64,000 nucleotides of DNA from Polaromonas sp. YR568 (lineage in GTDB: Bacteria > Pseudomonadota > Gammaproteobacteria > Burkholderiales > Burkholderiaceae_C): the NCBI RefSeq assembly GCF_900116715.1, contig NZ_FPBM01000002.1, positions 412,589 through 476,588 on the forward strand, read 5' to 3'. The notes below the pieces were generated by a model. It worked only from the letters and a program-made list of their open reading frames with translations. It did not search any database and had not been told where the DNA came from. Below, in pieces: positions 44,634 to 53,547 of the stretch. The first letter of the stretch is position 1. The number at the start of each line of letters is the position of its first letter. The position numbers were made by a program, and so were the translations under genes.

Positions 44634-45881
44634 ATGAGCAAAGCGTTAGACGGCGTCCGCATTCTTGATTTCACCCATGTCCAGTCGGGGCCGACGTGCA
44701 CCCAGCTGCTGGCCTGGTTCGGCGCCGACGTCATCAAGGTCGAGCGCGCAGGCGAAGGCGACGCGACGCGCGGGCAGCTGCGCGACATTCCCGGCGTGGA
44801 CAGCCTGTACTTCACCATGCTCAACCACAACAAGCGCTCGATCACGCTGGACACCAAGAAGCAAAAGGGCAAGGAAGTCCTGGACACGCTGATCAAGGAA
44901 TGCGATGTGCTGGTCGAAAATTTTGCCCCCGGCGCGCTGGACCGCATGGGCATCACCTGGGACCACATCCAGAAGCTCAATCCCCGGATGATCGTCGCCT
45001 CGGTCAAGGGCTTTGGCCCCGGCCCTTACGAGGATTGCAAGGTTTACGAGAACGTGGCCCAGTGCGCCGGCGGCTCGGCCTCCACCTCCGGCTTTGACGA
45101 CGGCCCTCCCATGGTCACCGGCGCGCAGATCGGCGACAGCGGAACCGGCCTGCACCTTGCCCTGGGCATCGTCGCGGCCCTCTACCAGCGCAACACCACG
45201 GGGCGCGGCCAGAAGGTGCTGGCGCCCATGCAGGATGCCGTGCTGAACCTGTGCCGCGTCAAGCTGCGCGACCAGCAGCGCCTGGAGCGCACCGGCACCA
45301 TGCACGAATACCCGCAGTACCCCGACGGCAAGTTCGGCGAAGCCGTACCGCGCGCCGGCAACGCATCCGGCGGCGGCCAGCCCGGCTCCATCCTGAAATG
45401 CAAGGGCTGGGAGACCGACCCCAACGCCTACATCTACTTCATCACCCAGGGCGCCGTATGGCCGGCCGTGTGCAAGGTGATCGGCGAAGAAGGCTGGATT
45501 GACGACGAAGCCTTTGCCACGCCGGCCGCCCGCCTGCTGCACTTGAAGCCGATCTTCGCGCGCATCGAGAAATGGACCATGACCAAGACCAAGTTCGAGG
45601 CCATGGAAATCCTGAACAAGTACGACATTCCCTGCGGCCCCATCCTGTCGATGAAAGAGATTGCGGAAGAGCCCGCACTCCGCGAGACGGGCACCATTGT
45701 TGAAGTCGACCACCCCACCCGCGGCAAATACCTGACCGTGGGCAATCCGATCAAGATGTCCGACAGCGCCACCGAAGTCACGCGCTCCCCCTTGCTGGGC
45801 GAGCACACCGACGAAGTGTTGACGCAATTGGGCTACGGCGCCGATTACATCGCCGAATTACGCGCCGAGCGCGTCATCTAG
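44634..45881 (+). CDS. frc: Formyl-CoA:oxalate CoA-transferase (copy 2)
   Basis: 415 aa class III CoA-transferase, clearly paralogous to copy 1. Catalytic aspartate near residue 168 in [14 protein letters not shown]; glycine loop [11 protein letters not shown]-terminal [16 protein letters not shown]. Differences from copy 1 include GDSGTG for GDSNTG and a shorter insert before the glycine loop. It leads into the formate dehydrogenase genes after 53 bp, so it may be co-expressed with them. The acceptor could differ from oxalate (inference). Confidence 0.92.
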   Translation: MSKALDGVRILDFTHVQSGPTCTQLLAWFGADVIKVERAGEGDATRGQLRDIPGVDSLYFTMLNHNKRSITLDTKKQKGKEVLDTLIKECDVLVENFAPGALDRMGITWDHIQKLNPRMIVASVKGFGPGPYEDCKVYENVAQCAGGSASTSGFDDGPPMVTGAQIGDSGTGLHLALGIVAALYQRNTTGRGQKVLAPMQDAVLNLCRVKLRDQQRLERTGTMHEYPQYPDGKFGEAVPRAGNASGGGQPGSILKCKGWETDPNAYIYFITQGAVWPAVCKVIGEEGWIDDEAFATPAARLLHLKPIFARIEKWTMTKTKFEAMEILNKYDIPCGPILSMKEIAEEPALRETGTIVEVDHPTRGKYLTVGNPIKMSDSATEVTRSPLLGEHTDEVLTQLGYGADYIAELRAERVI

Positions 45882-45934
45882 GCCGGGCAGCCCCACGCCA
45901 CCAACGCCAGCCACACAGCGAGCCAACAAGCTTC

Positions 45935-47632
45935 ATGAACCATCCCATCATTCCTATCGCCGTCATCGACGCCTCCAAGCAGCGAAAACGCCAGGCTCCA
46001 AAGGGCCGCCGCGTTGACCCGCAGGCGCTCGCCGAGGTGCAGCGTCTGCTGGGCTCCGAGTCGCGCCGGCCGGACCTGCTGATTGAGCACCTGCACAAAA
46101 TCCAGGACCAGTTCGGCCATCTGTCCGCAGCTCACCTTGCGGCGCTGGCCCAGGAAATGCGGATGGCCCAGACCGAGGTGTATGAGGTGGCGACCTTCTA
46201 TCACCATTTCGACGTGGTCAAGGAAGGCGAAACAGCTCCGCCGGCACTCACCGTGCGGGTTTGCGACGGTCTTTCCTGCGAGATGGCAGGCGCCAAAGAC
46301 CTGCTGGCCAAACTCCCCGCTCTGCTCGGCCGCGAAGTCCGCGTTATTGCCGCACCTTGCGTAGGCCGCTGCGAACAGGCGCCGGTCGCCGTCGTGGGAC
46401 AAAACCCGGTACCCAACGCAAGCTGCGAAAGCATCTCCCAGACCGTCGCGGCGGACGCCAGACAACACGAGCCTGACGGCTTTATCGACCTGCCCACCTA
46501 CCAGGCCGCCGGCGGCTATGCCTTGCTCAAGCAGTGCGTCTCGGGCGAACGCGATGTCGAGGCTGTCCTCAAGACCATGGAAGACTCCGGCCTGCGCGGT
46601 CTGGGCGGAGCGGGCTTTCCCTCCGGCCGCAAGTGGCGCATCGTGCGTGCCGAAAAAGGCCCGCGCTTGATGGCCGTGAACATTGACGAGGGCGAACCCG
46701 GCACCTTCAAGGACCGCGTCTACCTGGAGCGCGACCCGCACCGCTTCCTTGAAGGCATGCTGATTGCCGCCTGGGCCGTCGGCATCGAGAAGATCTACGT
46801 TTACCTGCGGGACGAATACCACGGCTGCCGCAACATGCTGGAAGCCGAGCTGGCCAGGTTGCGGCTGGACCCGCTGATGGCCGGCATGCCCGAAATCGAG
46901 CTGCGCCGCGGCGCAGGCGCCTATATCTGCGGCGAAGAATCCGCCATGATCGAATCCATCGAAGGCAAACGCGGCATGCCCCGCCTGCGCCCGCCCTATG
47001 TGGCGCAGGTCGGCCTGTTTGGCCGGCCGACGCTGGAGCACAACTTCGAGACGCTGTACTGGATCCGGGAAATCCTGGAAAAAGGCGGTGAGTGGTTCGC
47101 CTCGCACGGCCGCAATGGCCGCAAAGGCCTGCGCTCCTTCTCGGTCTCAGGGAGGGTCAAGGAGCCCGGCGTCAAGCTGGCGCCGGCCGGCATCACCATC
47201 CAGGAGCTGATCGACGAGTACTGCGGCGGCATGCTGGAAGGCCAGAAGTTTTACGCCTACCTGCCCGGTGGCGCGTCAGGGGGCATTCTGCCGGCCACGA
47301 TGAACACCATTCCGCTGGATTTCGACACGCTGCAGCCCTATGGTTGTTTTATCGGTTCGGCCGCCGTCATCATCCTTTCCGACAAGGACACAGCGACCGA
47401 CGCGGCACGCAACATGATGAGTTTCTTTCACCATGAGTCCTGCGGCCAGTGCACGCCCTGCCGTGTCGGCACGGCCAAGGCCGCGCATCTGATGGAGCAG
47501 CCCAAGTGGGATCTCGCCCTGCTGGCAGACCTGTCGCTGGTGATGCGAGATGCATCGATCTGTGGCCTGGGCCAGGCAGCGCCCAACCCCATGGACTGCG
47601 TAGTGAAGTATTTCCCCCACGAGCTGGCTTGA
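45935..47632 (+). CDS. NAD-dependent formate dehydrogenase beta subunit, NuoE-NuoF fusion
   Basis: 565 aa. Residues about 40-170 are NuoE/FdsG-like, with the [2Fe-2S] cysteines in VCDGLSCEMAG and APCVGRCEQAP. Residues about 190-565 are NuoF/FdsB-like: FMN site GLRGLGGAGFPSGRKW, NADH site GAGAYICGEESAMIES, and [4Fe-4S] ESCGQCTPCRVG. The fusion matches the beta subunit of Methylobacterium FDH1 better than the separate FdsG and FdsB of Cupriavidus. Accepts electrons from the alpha subunit and reduces NAD+. 31 bp before the alpha gene. Confidence 0.92.
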   Translation: MNHPIIPIAVIDASKQRKRQAPKGRRVDPQALAEVQRLLGSESRRPDLLIEHLHKIQDQFGHLSAAHLAALAQEMRMAQTEVYEVATFYHHFDVVKEGETAPPALTVRVCDGLSCEMAGAKDLLAKLPALLGREVRVIAAPCVGRCEQAPVAVVGQNPVPNASCESISQTVAADARQHEPDGFIDLPTYQAAGGYALLKQCVSGERDVEAVLKTMEDSGLRGLGGAGFPSGRKWRIVRAEKGPRLMAVNIDEGEPGTFKDRVYLERDPHRFLEGMLIAAWAVGIEKIYVYLRDEYHGCRNMLEAELARLRLDPLMAGMPEIELRRGAGAYICGEESAMIESIEGKRGMPRLRPPYVAQVGLFGRPTLEHNFETLYWIREILEKGGEWFASHGRNGRKGLRSFSVSGRVKEPGVKLAPAGITIQELIDEYCGGMLEGQKFYAYLPGGASGGILPATMNTIPLDFDTLQPYGCFIGSAAVIILSDKDTATDAARNMMSFFHHESCGQCTPCRVGTAKAAHLMEQPKWDLALLADLSLVMRDASICGLGQAAPNPMDCVVKYFPHELA

Positions 47633-47663
47633 GCACCGCGGCAACAAGACAAGAGGCACCACG

Positions 47664-50501
47664 ATGAATGCAATTACCCGCCAGGAACTCGCCGAACTCG
47701 ACGCACCGCTCGTGAGCTTCAGCCTCAACGGCCGTGAAGTCCAGGGCCGCGCCACTGAATCCCTGTTGCAAGTGGCCAAGCGCGAGGGCGTGGAGATTCC
47801 ACACCTGTGCTTCAAGGAAGGCATGGAAGCCGTCGGCAACTGCCGCTCCTGCATGGTCGAGATCAACGGTGAGCGCGTGCTCGCCCCCTCCTGCTGCAGG
47901 GCGCCTGCCGCCGGCATGAAAGTCGTCACCGACAGCGAGCGCGCCGTGGCCTCGCAAAAAATGGTGCTTGAGCTGCTGCTGTCGGACATGCCCGAAAAGG
48001 AATACACCCGCAACAACGAGGTGGACCAGTGGGCCGCCAAGATCGGCGTCGGCAAGCCCCGCTTTGAAGCACGCCAGCAAGTGCGCCAGGATGTGTCGCA
48101 CCCCGCCATTGCGGTGAACCTGGACGCCTGCATCCAGTGCACACGCTGCCTGCGCGCCTGCCGCGACGAACAGGTCAACGACGTGATCGGCCTGGCTTTC
48201 CGCGGCGACCAGGCCAAGATTGTTTTCGACATGGACGACCCCATGGGCGTGTCCACCTGCGTGGCCTGCGGCGAATGCGTCCAGGCCTGCCCCACCGGCG
48301 CGCTGATGCCGGCCCGCGAGGCCGCACTCACCGTGCCGGACAAGCAGGTCGAGTCGGTCTGCCCGTATTGCGGCGTCGGTTGCCAGCTGACCTACAACGT
48401 CAAGGACGACAAGATTCTTTTTGTGGAGGGCCGCGACGGCCCAGCCAACCACGAGCGCCTGTGCGTCAAGGGCCGCTACGGCTTTGACTACGCTCACCAC
48501 CCGCAGCGCCTGACCAAGCCACTGATCCGCCGTGAAGGCATGCCCAAGACGGGCGACTTCAGCATGGACCCGGACCGCGTGATGGAAGTCTTCCGCGAAG
48601 CCAGCTGGGAAGAAGCGCTGGAATTCGCCGGCGGCAAACTCGCCGAGATCCGGGACAAACACGGCAAAAAATCCCTGGCCGGTTTCGGCTCTGCCAAGGG
48701 CAGCAACGAAGAAGCCTACCTGTTCCAGAAGCTGGTGCGCACCGGTTTTGGCAGCAACAACGTCGACCACTGCACACGCCTGTGCCACGCGTCCTCCGTC
48801 GTCGCCCTGCTTGAGGGCATCGGCTCCGGCGCGGTGTCCAACCCGGTGATGGACGTGACCAAGGCTGATGTGGTGGTCATCATCGGCGCCAACCCGACGG
48901 TGAACCACCCCGTGGCCGCCACCTGGATCAAGAACGCCGTGAAAAACGGCACCAAGCTGATCGTGATGGATCCGCGCCGCTCCGACCTCACCCGCGTGGC
49001 GCACCGCCACCTGCAGTTCAAGCCCGACACCGACGTGCCCATGCTCAACGCGATGATGAATGTCATCGTGAACGAAGGGCTGGTGGACCAGGCCTTCATC
49101 GACAGCCGGACCATCGGTTACGAAGAGCTGCGCAAGAACGTTGAAGGCTACACGCCCGAGTTGATGGCGCCCATCTGCGGTATCGACGCCGACACGCTGC
49201 GCTACGTGGCCCGCCTGTTCGCCACCTCCAAGGGCTCGATGATTCTGTGGGGCATGGGCGTTTCGCAGCACGTGCACGGCACCGACAACGCGCGCTGCCT
49301 GATCGCCCTTTCGCTGATGACCGGCCAGATTGGCCGTCCCGGCACCGGCCTGCACCCTCTGCGCGGCCAGAACAACGTGCAGGGCGCGTCCGACGCGGGC
49401 CTGATCCCCATGATGCTGCCGGACTACCAACACGTCTCCAAACCCGAGGTCCGCGCCAGCTTCGAGAAGGCCTGGAAGGTAGCGCCCGGCTCCCTGGACG
49501 ACCAGGTCGGCCTGACGGTGGTCGAAGTGATGCACGCCATCAAGAAGGGCGGCATCAAGGGGATGTACGTGCAGGGCGAGAATCCGGCCATGTCCGACCC
49601 CGATGCCAACCATGCGCGTGAAGCCCTGGCGGCGCTGGAACACCTGGTGGTGCAGGACATCTTCCTGACCGAAACCGCCTACCTGGCCGACGTGATTTTG
49701 CCGGCCAGCGCCTTCCCTGAAAAAGACGGCAGCTTTACCAACACCGACCGCCTGGTGCAGATGGGCCGCAAGGCCATCAACCCGCCCGGCGATGCGCGCC
49801 AGGACCTCTGGATCATTACGCAGATCGCCAACCGCATGGGTTGCGGCTGGCATTACAACCATGTCAGCGAAGTCTTCGACGAGATGCGCCACACCATGCC
49901 CAGCATTGGCGGCATCACCTGGGAGCGGCTTGACCGCGAGCATTCAGTCACCTATCCCTGCATGAAGGAAGGCGATCCCGGCCAGTCGGTGGTGTTCGTG
50001 GAAGACTTCCCCCGTGAAGGCGGCCGCGCGAAGTTCGTGCCGGCCGACATCATCCCGGCCAACGAGCGGCCGGACACGGAATACCCCATGGTGCTGATCA
50101 CCGGCCGGCAGCTGGAGCACTGGCACACCGGCAGCATGACGCGGCGCGCAACCGTGCTGGACGCGATCGAGCCCGATCCGGTCGCCCTGGTGCATCCGCT
50201 GGATCTTGCCGCCATGGGTGGCAAACCGGGCGATGTGGTGACCATCGAGTCACGCCGCGGCAAGGTGGAGCTGTATGCACGCGCCGACGAAAGCTCGCCA
50301 CGGGGCGCGGTTTTTGTGCCTTTCTGTTACTACGAGGCCGCCATCAACAAGCTGACCAACGCGGCGCTGGACCCCTTCGCGAAGATTCCGGAGTTCAAGT
50401 ACTGCGCCATCCGGGTGTCGCTGGGCGGCGTGCCGCCGGTGCAAGACAGCTACGGCGGCGGACAGGCGCTGAAGAACTCCATCGCCCTCGCGGGGTTCTG
50501 A
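47664..50501 (+). CDS. fdhF: Formate dehydrogenase alpha subunit (Mo/W-bis-MGD)
   Basis: 945 aa. N-terminal NuoG-like [2Fe-2S] domain (IPHLCFKEGMEAVGNCRSCMVE), two [4Fe-4S] ferredoxin motifs (CIQCTRCLRAC, CVACGECVQACPTGAL), a further cluster in CPYCGVGCQL to ERLCVKGRYG, then the molybdopterin domain. The active-site cysteine is in VDHCTRLCHASS, not selenocysteine. MPT-binding C-terminal domain includes LITGRQLEHWHTGSMTRR. Oxidises formate from the Oxc/Frc cycle to CO2. Full-length; symbol follows the TIGR family name and fdsA or fdh1A are equally usable. Confidence 0.93.
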   Translation: MNAITRQELAELDAPLVSFSLNGREVQGRATESLLQVAKREGVEIPHLCFKEGMEAVGNCRSCMVEINGERVLAPSCCRAPAAGMKVVTDSERAVASQKMVLELLLSDMPEKEYTRNNEVDQWAAKIGVGKPRFEARQQVRQDVSHPAIAVNLDACIQCTRCLRACRDEQVNDVIGLAFRGDQAKIVFDMDDPMGVSTCVACGECVQACPTGALMPAREAALTVPDKQVESVCPYCGVGCQLTYNVKDDKILFVEGRDGPANHERLCVKGRYGFDYAHHPQRLTKPLIRREGMPKTGDFSMDPDRVMEVFREASWEEALEFAGGKLAEIRDKHGKKSLAGFGSAKGSNEEAYLFQKLVRTGFGSNNVDHCTRLCHASSVVALLEGIGSGAVSNPVMDVTKADVVVIIGANPTVNHPVAATWIKNAVKNGTKLIVMDPRRSDLTRVAHRHLQFKPDTDVPMLNAMMNVIVNEGLVDQAFIDSRTIGYEELRKNVEGYTPELMAPICGIDADTLRYVARLFATSKGSMILWGMGVSQHVHGTDNARCLIALSLMTGQIGRPGTGLHPLRGQNNVQGASDAGLIPMMLPDYQHVSKPEVRASFEKAWKVAPGSLDDQVGLTVVEVMHAIKKGGIKGMYVQGENPAMSDPDANHAREALAALEHLVVQDIFLTETAYLADVILPASAFPEKDGSFTNTDRLVQMGRKAINPPGDARQDLWIITQIANRMGCGWHYNHVSEVFDEMRHTMPSIGGITWERLDREHSVTYPCMKEGDPGQSVVFVEDFPREGGRAKFVPADIIPANERPDTEYPMVLITGRQLEHWHTGSMTRRATVLDAIEPDPVALVHPLDLAAMGGKPGDVVTIESRRGKVELYARADESSPRGAVFVPFCYYEAAINKLTNAALDPFAKIPEFKYCAIRVSLGGVPPVQDSYGGGQALKNSIALAGF

Positions 50502-50531
50502 TCAGCCGCCAGGATTCGCCGGGCGGCCCGG

Positions 50532-51053
50532 CTAGCCCTGGTGCGGCGCCGGCATCACCACGATGCCGTCTTCGTCCGCGTACAGCCATTCGCCCGGCCG
50601 CACCCAGACGCCCTGAATCTGCACATTAAGGTCACGCTGGCCCTCCTGACGCCTTTCCGTGGGCAGCGGCATGGTCGCCAGGGCACGGATGCCGGTCTGG
50701 CATAGCGCCAGCTCGGCCACATCACGCACGCAGCCGTCGATGACCACGCCTGCCCAGCCGTTTTTGGCGGCAGCCAGCCCCAGGTTGCCGCCCAGCAGGG
50801 CCCGGCGCAGCGACGCTCCACCATCCACCACCAGCACGCGTGCTTCACCCGGTGACTCCACCGCGGCCTTGACCAGCGAGTTGTCTTCAAAGCATTTGAC
50901 CGTCACGATGGGACCGCTGAATTTCTGGATGCCGCCATAACTCCTGAACACGGGCGGCAGCACCCTGAAATTGCCCGAGGTATCGCCCTTATAAATGTCG
51001 CAAAGGTCGCAGGTGGGGAAGAAGGCTGAGGTGGAAGGCGTGGCTGGGCTCAT
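50532..51053 (-). CDS. RraA-like / HMG aldolase-family protein
   Basis: 173 aa. RraA-family fold: PTCDLCDIYKGD at the N-terminus, KCFEDNSLVKAAVESPGEARVLVVDGGASLRRALLGGNLG, GWAGVVIDGCVRDVAEL and a C-terminal WLYADEDGIVVMP. The family contains RNase E inhibitors and 4-hydroxy-4-methyl-2-oxoglutarate/oxaloacetate aldolases; DGGASLRRALLGGNLG and IDGCVRD carry the aldolase-type site but the distinction is not safe. It overlaps the Lrp gene by 4 bp, so the two are co-translated. Confidence 0.88.
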   Translation of the reverse strand: MSPATPSTSAFFPTCDLCDIYKGDTSGNFRVLPPVFRSYGGIQKFSGPIVTVKCFEDNSLVKAAVESPGEARVLVVDGGASLRRALLGGNLGLAAAKNGWAGVVIDGCVRDVAELALCQTGIRALATMPLPTERRQEGQRDLNVQIQGVWVRPGEWLYADEDGIVVMPAPHQG

Positions 51054-51541
51054 TTTCCGGTGACTTTCTTGATGACGGGTTTGATGTCTTCGCGCCGGGC
51101 CGGCAGGACGACCGCATTTTCGCGAGGAGCGTTGAGCACGATGGACGTCGAGGTCTCGGTGAGGATACAGAATTTGGTCACCACCGCATCCAGATGCGCC
51201 ACGTCGATCACCGCGATTTCCAGCACCCAGCTGTCTTCGCCGGTCACGTTGTAGGCATTGATCACCTCGGGCGTCTGCTCGATCAGCTTGACCACCCTGG
51301 CGTACTCAACCCGCCCTACCCGGGCGATGGCGCGTATGCCGTAGCCCAGGCGGCCCAGGTCGACCTCGGCCCGGTAGCCCTTGATCACGCCGCCCAGTTC
51401 AAGCTTGCGCACACGCTCCGTCACCGCAGGCTGGCTCAAGTGAACGCGGCGGCCCAGCTCGGCCATGGTGATGCGCGCATCGCGCTGCAGCTCGCCGAGG
51501 ATGCGGCTGTCGTAATGGTCCCATTCGGTGGTTTCGGTCAT
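51050..51541 (-). CDS. Lrp/AsnC-family transcription regulator
   Basis: 163 aa. HTH: DSRILGELQRDARITMAELGRRVHLSQPAVTERVRKLE; then the RAM/effector domain (GYGIRAIARVGRVEYARVVKLIEQTPEVINAYNVTGEDSWVLE). Start at 51541 is chosen because GAAAGG lies five bases upstream; an ATG at 51553 lacks this. Divergent from the EamA exporter across 92 bp, so control of the exporter and of rraA-like is likely. The effector is probably an amino acid (family knowledge). Confidence 0.9.
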   Translation of the reverse strand: MTETTEWDHYDSRILGELQRDARITMAELGRRVHLSQPAVTERVRKLELGGVIKGYRAEVDLGRLGYGIRAIARVGRVEYARVVKLIEQTPEVINAYNVTGEDSWVLEIAVIDVAHLDAVVTKFCILTETSTSIVLNAPRENAVVLPARREDIKPVIKKVTGK

Positions 51542-51633
51542 ATCGCCTTTCAAGCTTTAAATTTAAAGGCCGGCTGCTGTTTTGCCGTTAGTTTTGCATA
51601 GTCGCAAGGCCTTTGGCAACCTACCATGCAGGG

Positions 51634-52557
51634 ATGACTTCCGCACTCCTTTCCCCTTCTTCCACCGGCAAAGCGCCTGCGCTTTTGATCCCCGCCCTGC
51701 TCGCCTGCTACCTGGTGTGGGGCTCCACTTACCTGGCGATCCGCTTTGCCCTGATCAGCTTTCCGCCCTTCTTCCAGATGGGCACGCGCTTTCTGGCGGC
51801 GGGCATCCTGCTCATGGCCTGGGTGCTGGCGCGCGGGCACAAGTTGCCCAGCCGGCGCGAATGGGCCAATGCCGCCATCATCGGCACCCTGATGCTGGGC
51901 GGCGGCATGGGGCTGACGGCTTCGGCCGAAGTCCACATCGGCTCCGGCCTGATCGCCACCTTCATCGCGGTCGTGCCGATGATGGTGTCGGCCTGGGGCC
52001 TGCTGCTGGGCCAGCGGCCCAGCAGGCTGGAATTCCTGGGCATGGCAGTGGGGCTGGCAGGCGTGCTGATGCTGGTGCAAGGCGCCAGCTTTAGCGCCGC
52101 CCCCATCGGCATGGCGTGCATCGCAGGGGCGACCCTGCTGTGGTCGCTGGGCTCGGTGCTGTCCACCACCCGGCTGCCGCTGGCCAATGGCCCCGCGGGT
52201 TTTGCCAGCGAAATGTTGTGTGGTGGCGCGGTGTTGATGGTGATTTCTCTCGCATTGGGTGAGCACCATCAGGCCGCCGCGAACTGGCCCGCACAGCCCG
52301 AAGCAGTGCTCGCCTGGCTCTATCTCGTAGTGTTCGGCTCGCTGATTGCCTTCAGCGCCTACCTGTATTTGCTGGCCAATGCATCGCCCGCAGTCGCCAC
52401 CAGCTACGCCTTCGTGAACCCCTTGATCGCGATTTTCCTGGGCGCTTTTTTCGCCGGAGAGCACGTCACCGGGGGCGAATGGGCCGCCTGCGGCGTGATT
52501 CTCATGGGCGTTTTCCTGATTTTCAGAGGTAAATCTGCAACATCCAGGCGCAAATAA
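51634..52557 (+). CDS. EamA/DMT-superfamily exporter (YedA-like)
   Basis: 307 aa with ten hydrophobic helices in two EamA repeats. Conserved LVWGSTYLAIRFAL at the start and SYAFVNPLIAIFLGAFFAGE in the second half are typical of YedA-type drug/metabolite exporters. Start at the ATG 51634; an ATG at 51613 is possible. Divergent from the Lrp regulator, which suggests amino-acid or metabolite efflux. Substrate unknown. Confidence 0.88.
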   Translation: MTSALLSPSSTGKAPALLIPALLACYLVWGSTYLAIRFALISFPPFFQMGTRFLAAGILLMAWVLARGHKLPSRREWANAAIIGTLMLGGGMGLTASAEVHIGSGLIATFIAVVPMMVSAWGLLLGQRPSRLEFLGMAVGLAGVLMLVQGASFSAAPIGMACIAGATLLWSLGSVLSTTRLPLANGPAGFASEMLCGGAVLMVISLALGEHHQAAANWPAQPEAVLAWLYLVVFGSLIAFSAYLYLLANASPAVATSYAFVNPLIAIFLGAFFAGEHVTGGEWAACGVILMGVFLIFRGKSATSRRK

Positions 52558-52667
52558 AGTGCGTTTTCACTAGGAAACTGCGTTTTTCTCCAGTAGCATC
52601 CGCATTGCCACAAGGAAGAGTAGTTATCCATGTGGTGATTTATCAACTTCTAGAAGGAAAATCAATC

Positions 52668-53126
52668 ATGGCAACTGCAAAAAAAGCACCGGCTAAAAAA
52701 GCGCCTGCAAAAAAGGCTGCTCCGGCAAAGAAAGTAGCTGCGAAGAAAGCAGCTCCTGCAAAGAAGGCTCCTGCCAAGAAGGCAGCTCCTGCAAAGAAGG
52801 TAGCCGCGAAGAAGGCAGCTCCCGCCAAGAAAGTTGCGGCCAAAAAGCCAGCAGCGAAAAAAGCGCCTGCCAAAAAGCGCACTCCCAATGCAGCGTTCAT
52901 GAAGGCACTGACCTTGAGCCCCGCACTGGCAGCCGTGGTGGGCGACAAGCCTCTGCCACGTACCGAGATTGTCAGCAAGCTGTGGGTTTACATCAAAGCC
53001 AAGGGCCTGCAAGACAAGATCAACAAGCGCATGATCAACGCCGACGAAAAACTGCGTGCCGTTTTCGGCAAGGCGCAAGTGTCGATGTTCGAGATGGCTG
53101 GCCTGATCGGCAAGCACGTCAAGTAA
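52668..53126 (+). CDS. Histone-H1-like protein with SWIB domain
   Basis: 152 aa. Residues 4-73 are almost only Ala, Lys, Pro and Val in repeats of the type AAPAKKVAAKK, resembling H1 C-terminal tails. Residues about 78-152 form a SWIB/MDM2 domain (RTPNAAFMKALTLSPALAAVVG, LPRTEIVSKLWVYIKAKGLQD, INADEKLRAVFG). Probably a DNA-binding nucleoid protein. RBS AGAAGGA before the ATG at 52668; the in-frame ATG at 52605 is less likely. Followed by a terminator. Confidence 0.92.
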   Translation: MATAKKAPAKKAPAKKAAPAKKVAAKKAAPAKKAPAKKAAPAKKVAAKKAAPAKKVAAKKPAAKKAPAKKRTPNAAFMKALTLSPALAAVVGDKPLPRTEIVSKLWVYIKAKGLQDKINKRMINADEKLRAVFGKAQVSMFEMAGLIGKHVK

Positions 53127-53144
53127 TCGGCTTTTGCCGATTTC

Positions 53145-53173
53145 AAAAAGGCCGGTTCCACCGGCCTTTTTTT
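53145..53173 (+). terminator. Rho-independent terminator after the SWIB gene
   Basis: Stem AAAAAGGCCGG / CCGGCCTTTTT with loop TTCCA and a T-run, 19 bp after the stop codon. Confidence 0.9.
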
Positions 53174-53547
53174 ATGCCCGCATGCGGCGCCGCCGCATTG
53201 CACAGACCACCCTCTGGCACGCTTCCTGCGTTGCTCCGCCGGTCTTCATTCCACCTTTCATTAGCTCCGCAAGCGTTACTAAAGGCATCCTGATGCCATA
53301 GGGTTACTCGGTAGCCCGCCCATGGCGGCAGCGCCGAAAAATGACGGTAATGTTGCTAAGATAAAAAATTCCCCGCGGCACTGCCCGGGCCAGACTGACC
53401 AGAACAAGATCCCATGTTGATGCCACTGTATTTGAAGACCGGGGCGGCGGAAATTTCCGCGCGCCCTGCGTGTCGCTTTCGCGACGGAAATTCCCTAGCC
53501 AGCGCTAAGCCCTGCTTTAGCATCCCGCGTTTTAGTACCCCGCGATA
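53174..53547. promoter_or_regulatory. 374-bp leader region before dppBCDF
   Basis: No gene is visible. It holds a perfect 14-bp palindrome GCGGAAATTTCCGC at 53447-53460, a related GGAAATTCC at 53486-53494, and between them a hairpin GTCGC/GCGAC at 53472-53484. These look like operator or leader structures for the ABC operon. An AT-rich stretch near 53360-53370 could hold a promoter. No regulator can be named. Confidence 0.4.

Noticed and set aside
47370..49943. 857-codon open frame on the minus strand opposite the formate dehydrogenase genes
   Set aside because: No recognisable domain and the plus strand encodes complete FDH subunits; a codon-bias shadow.
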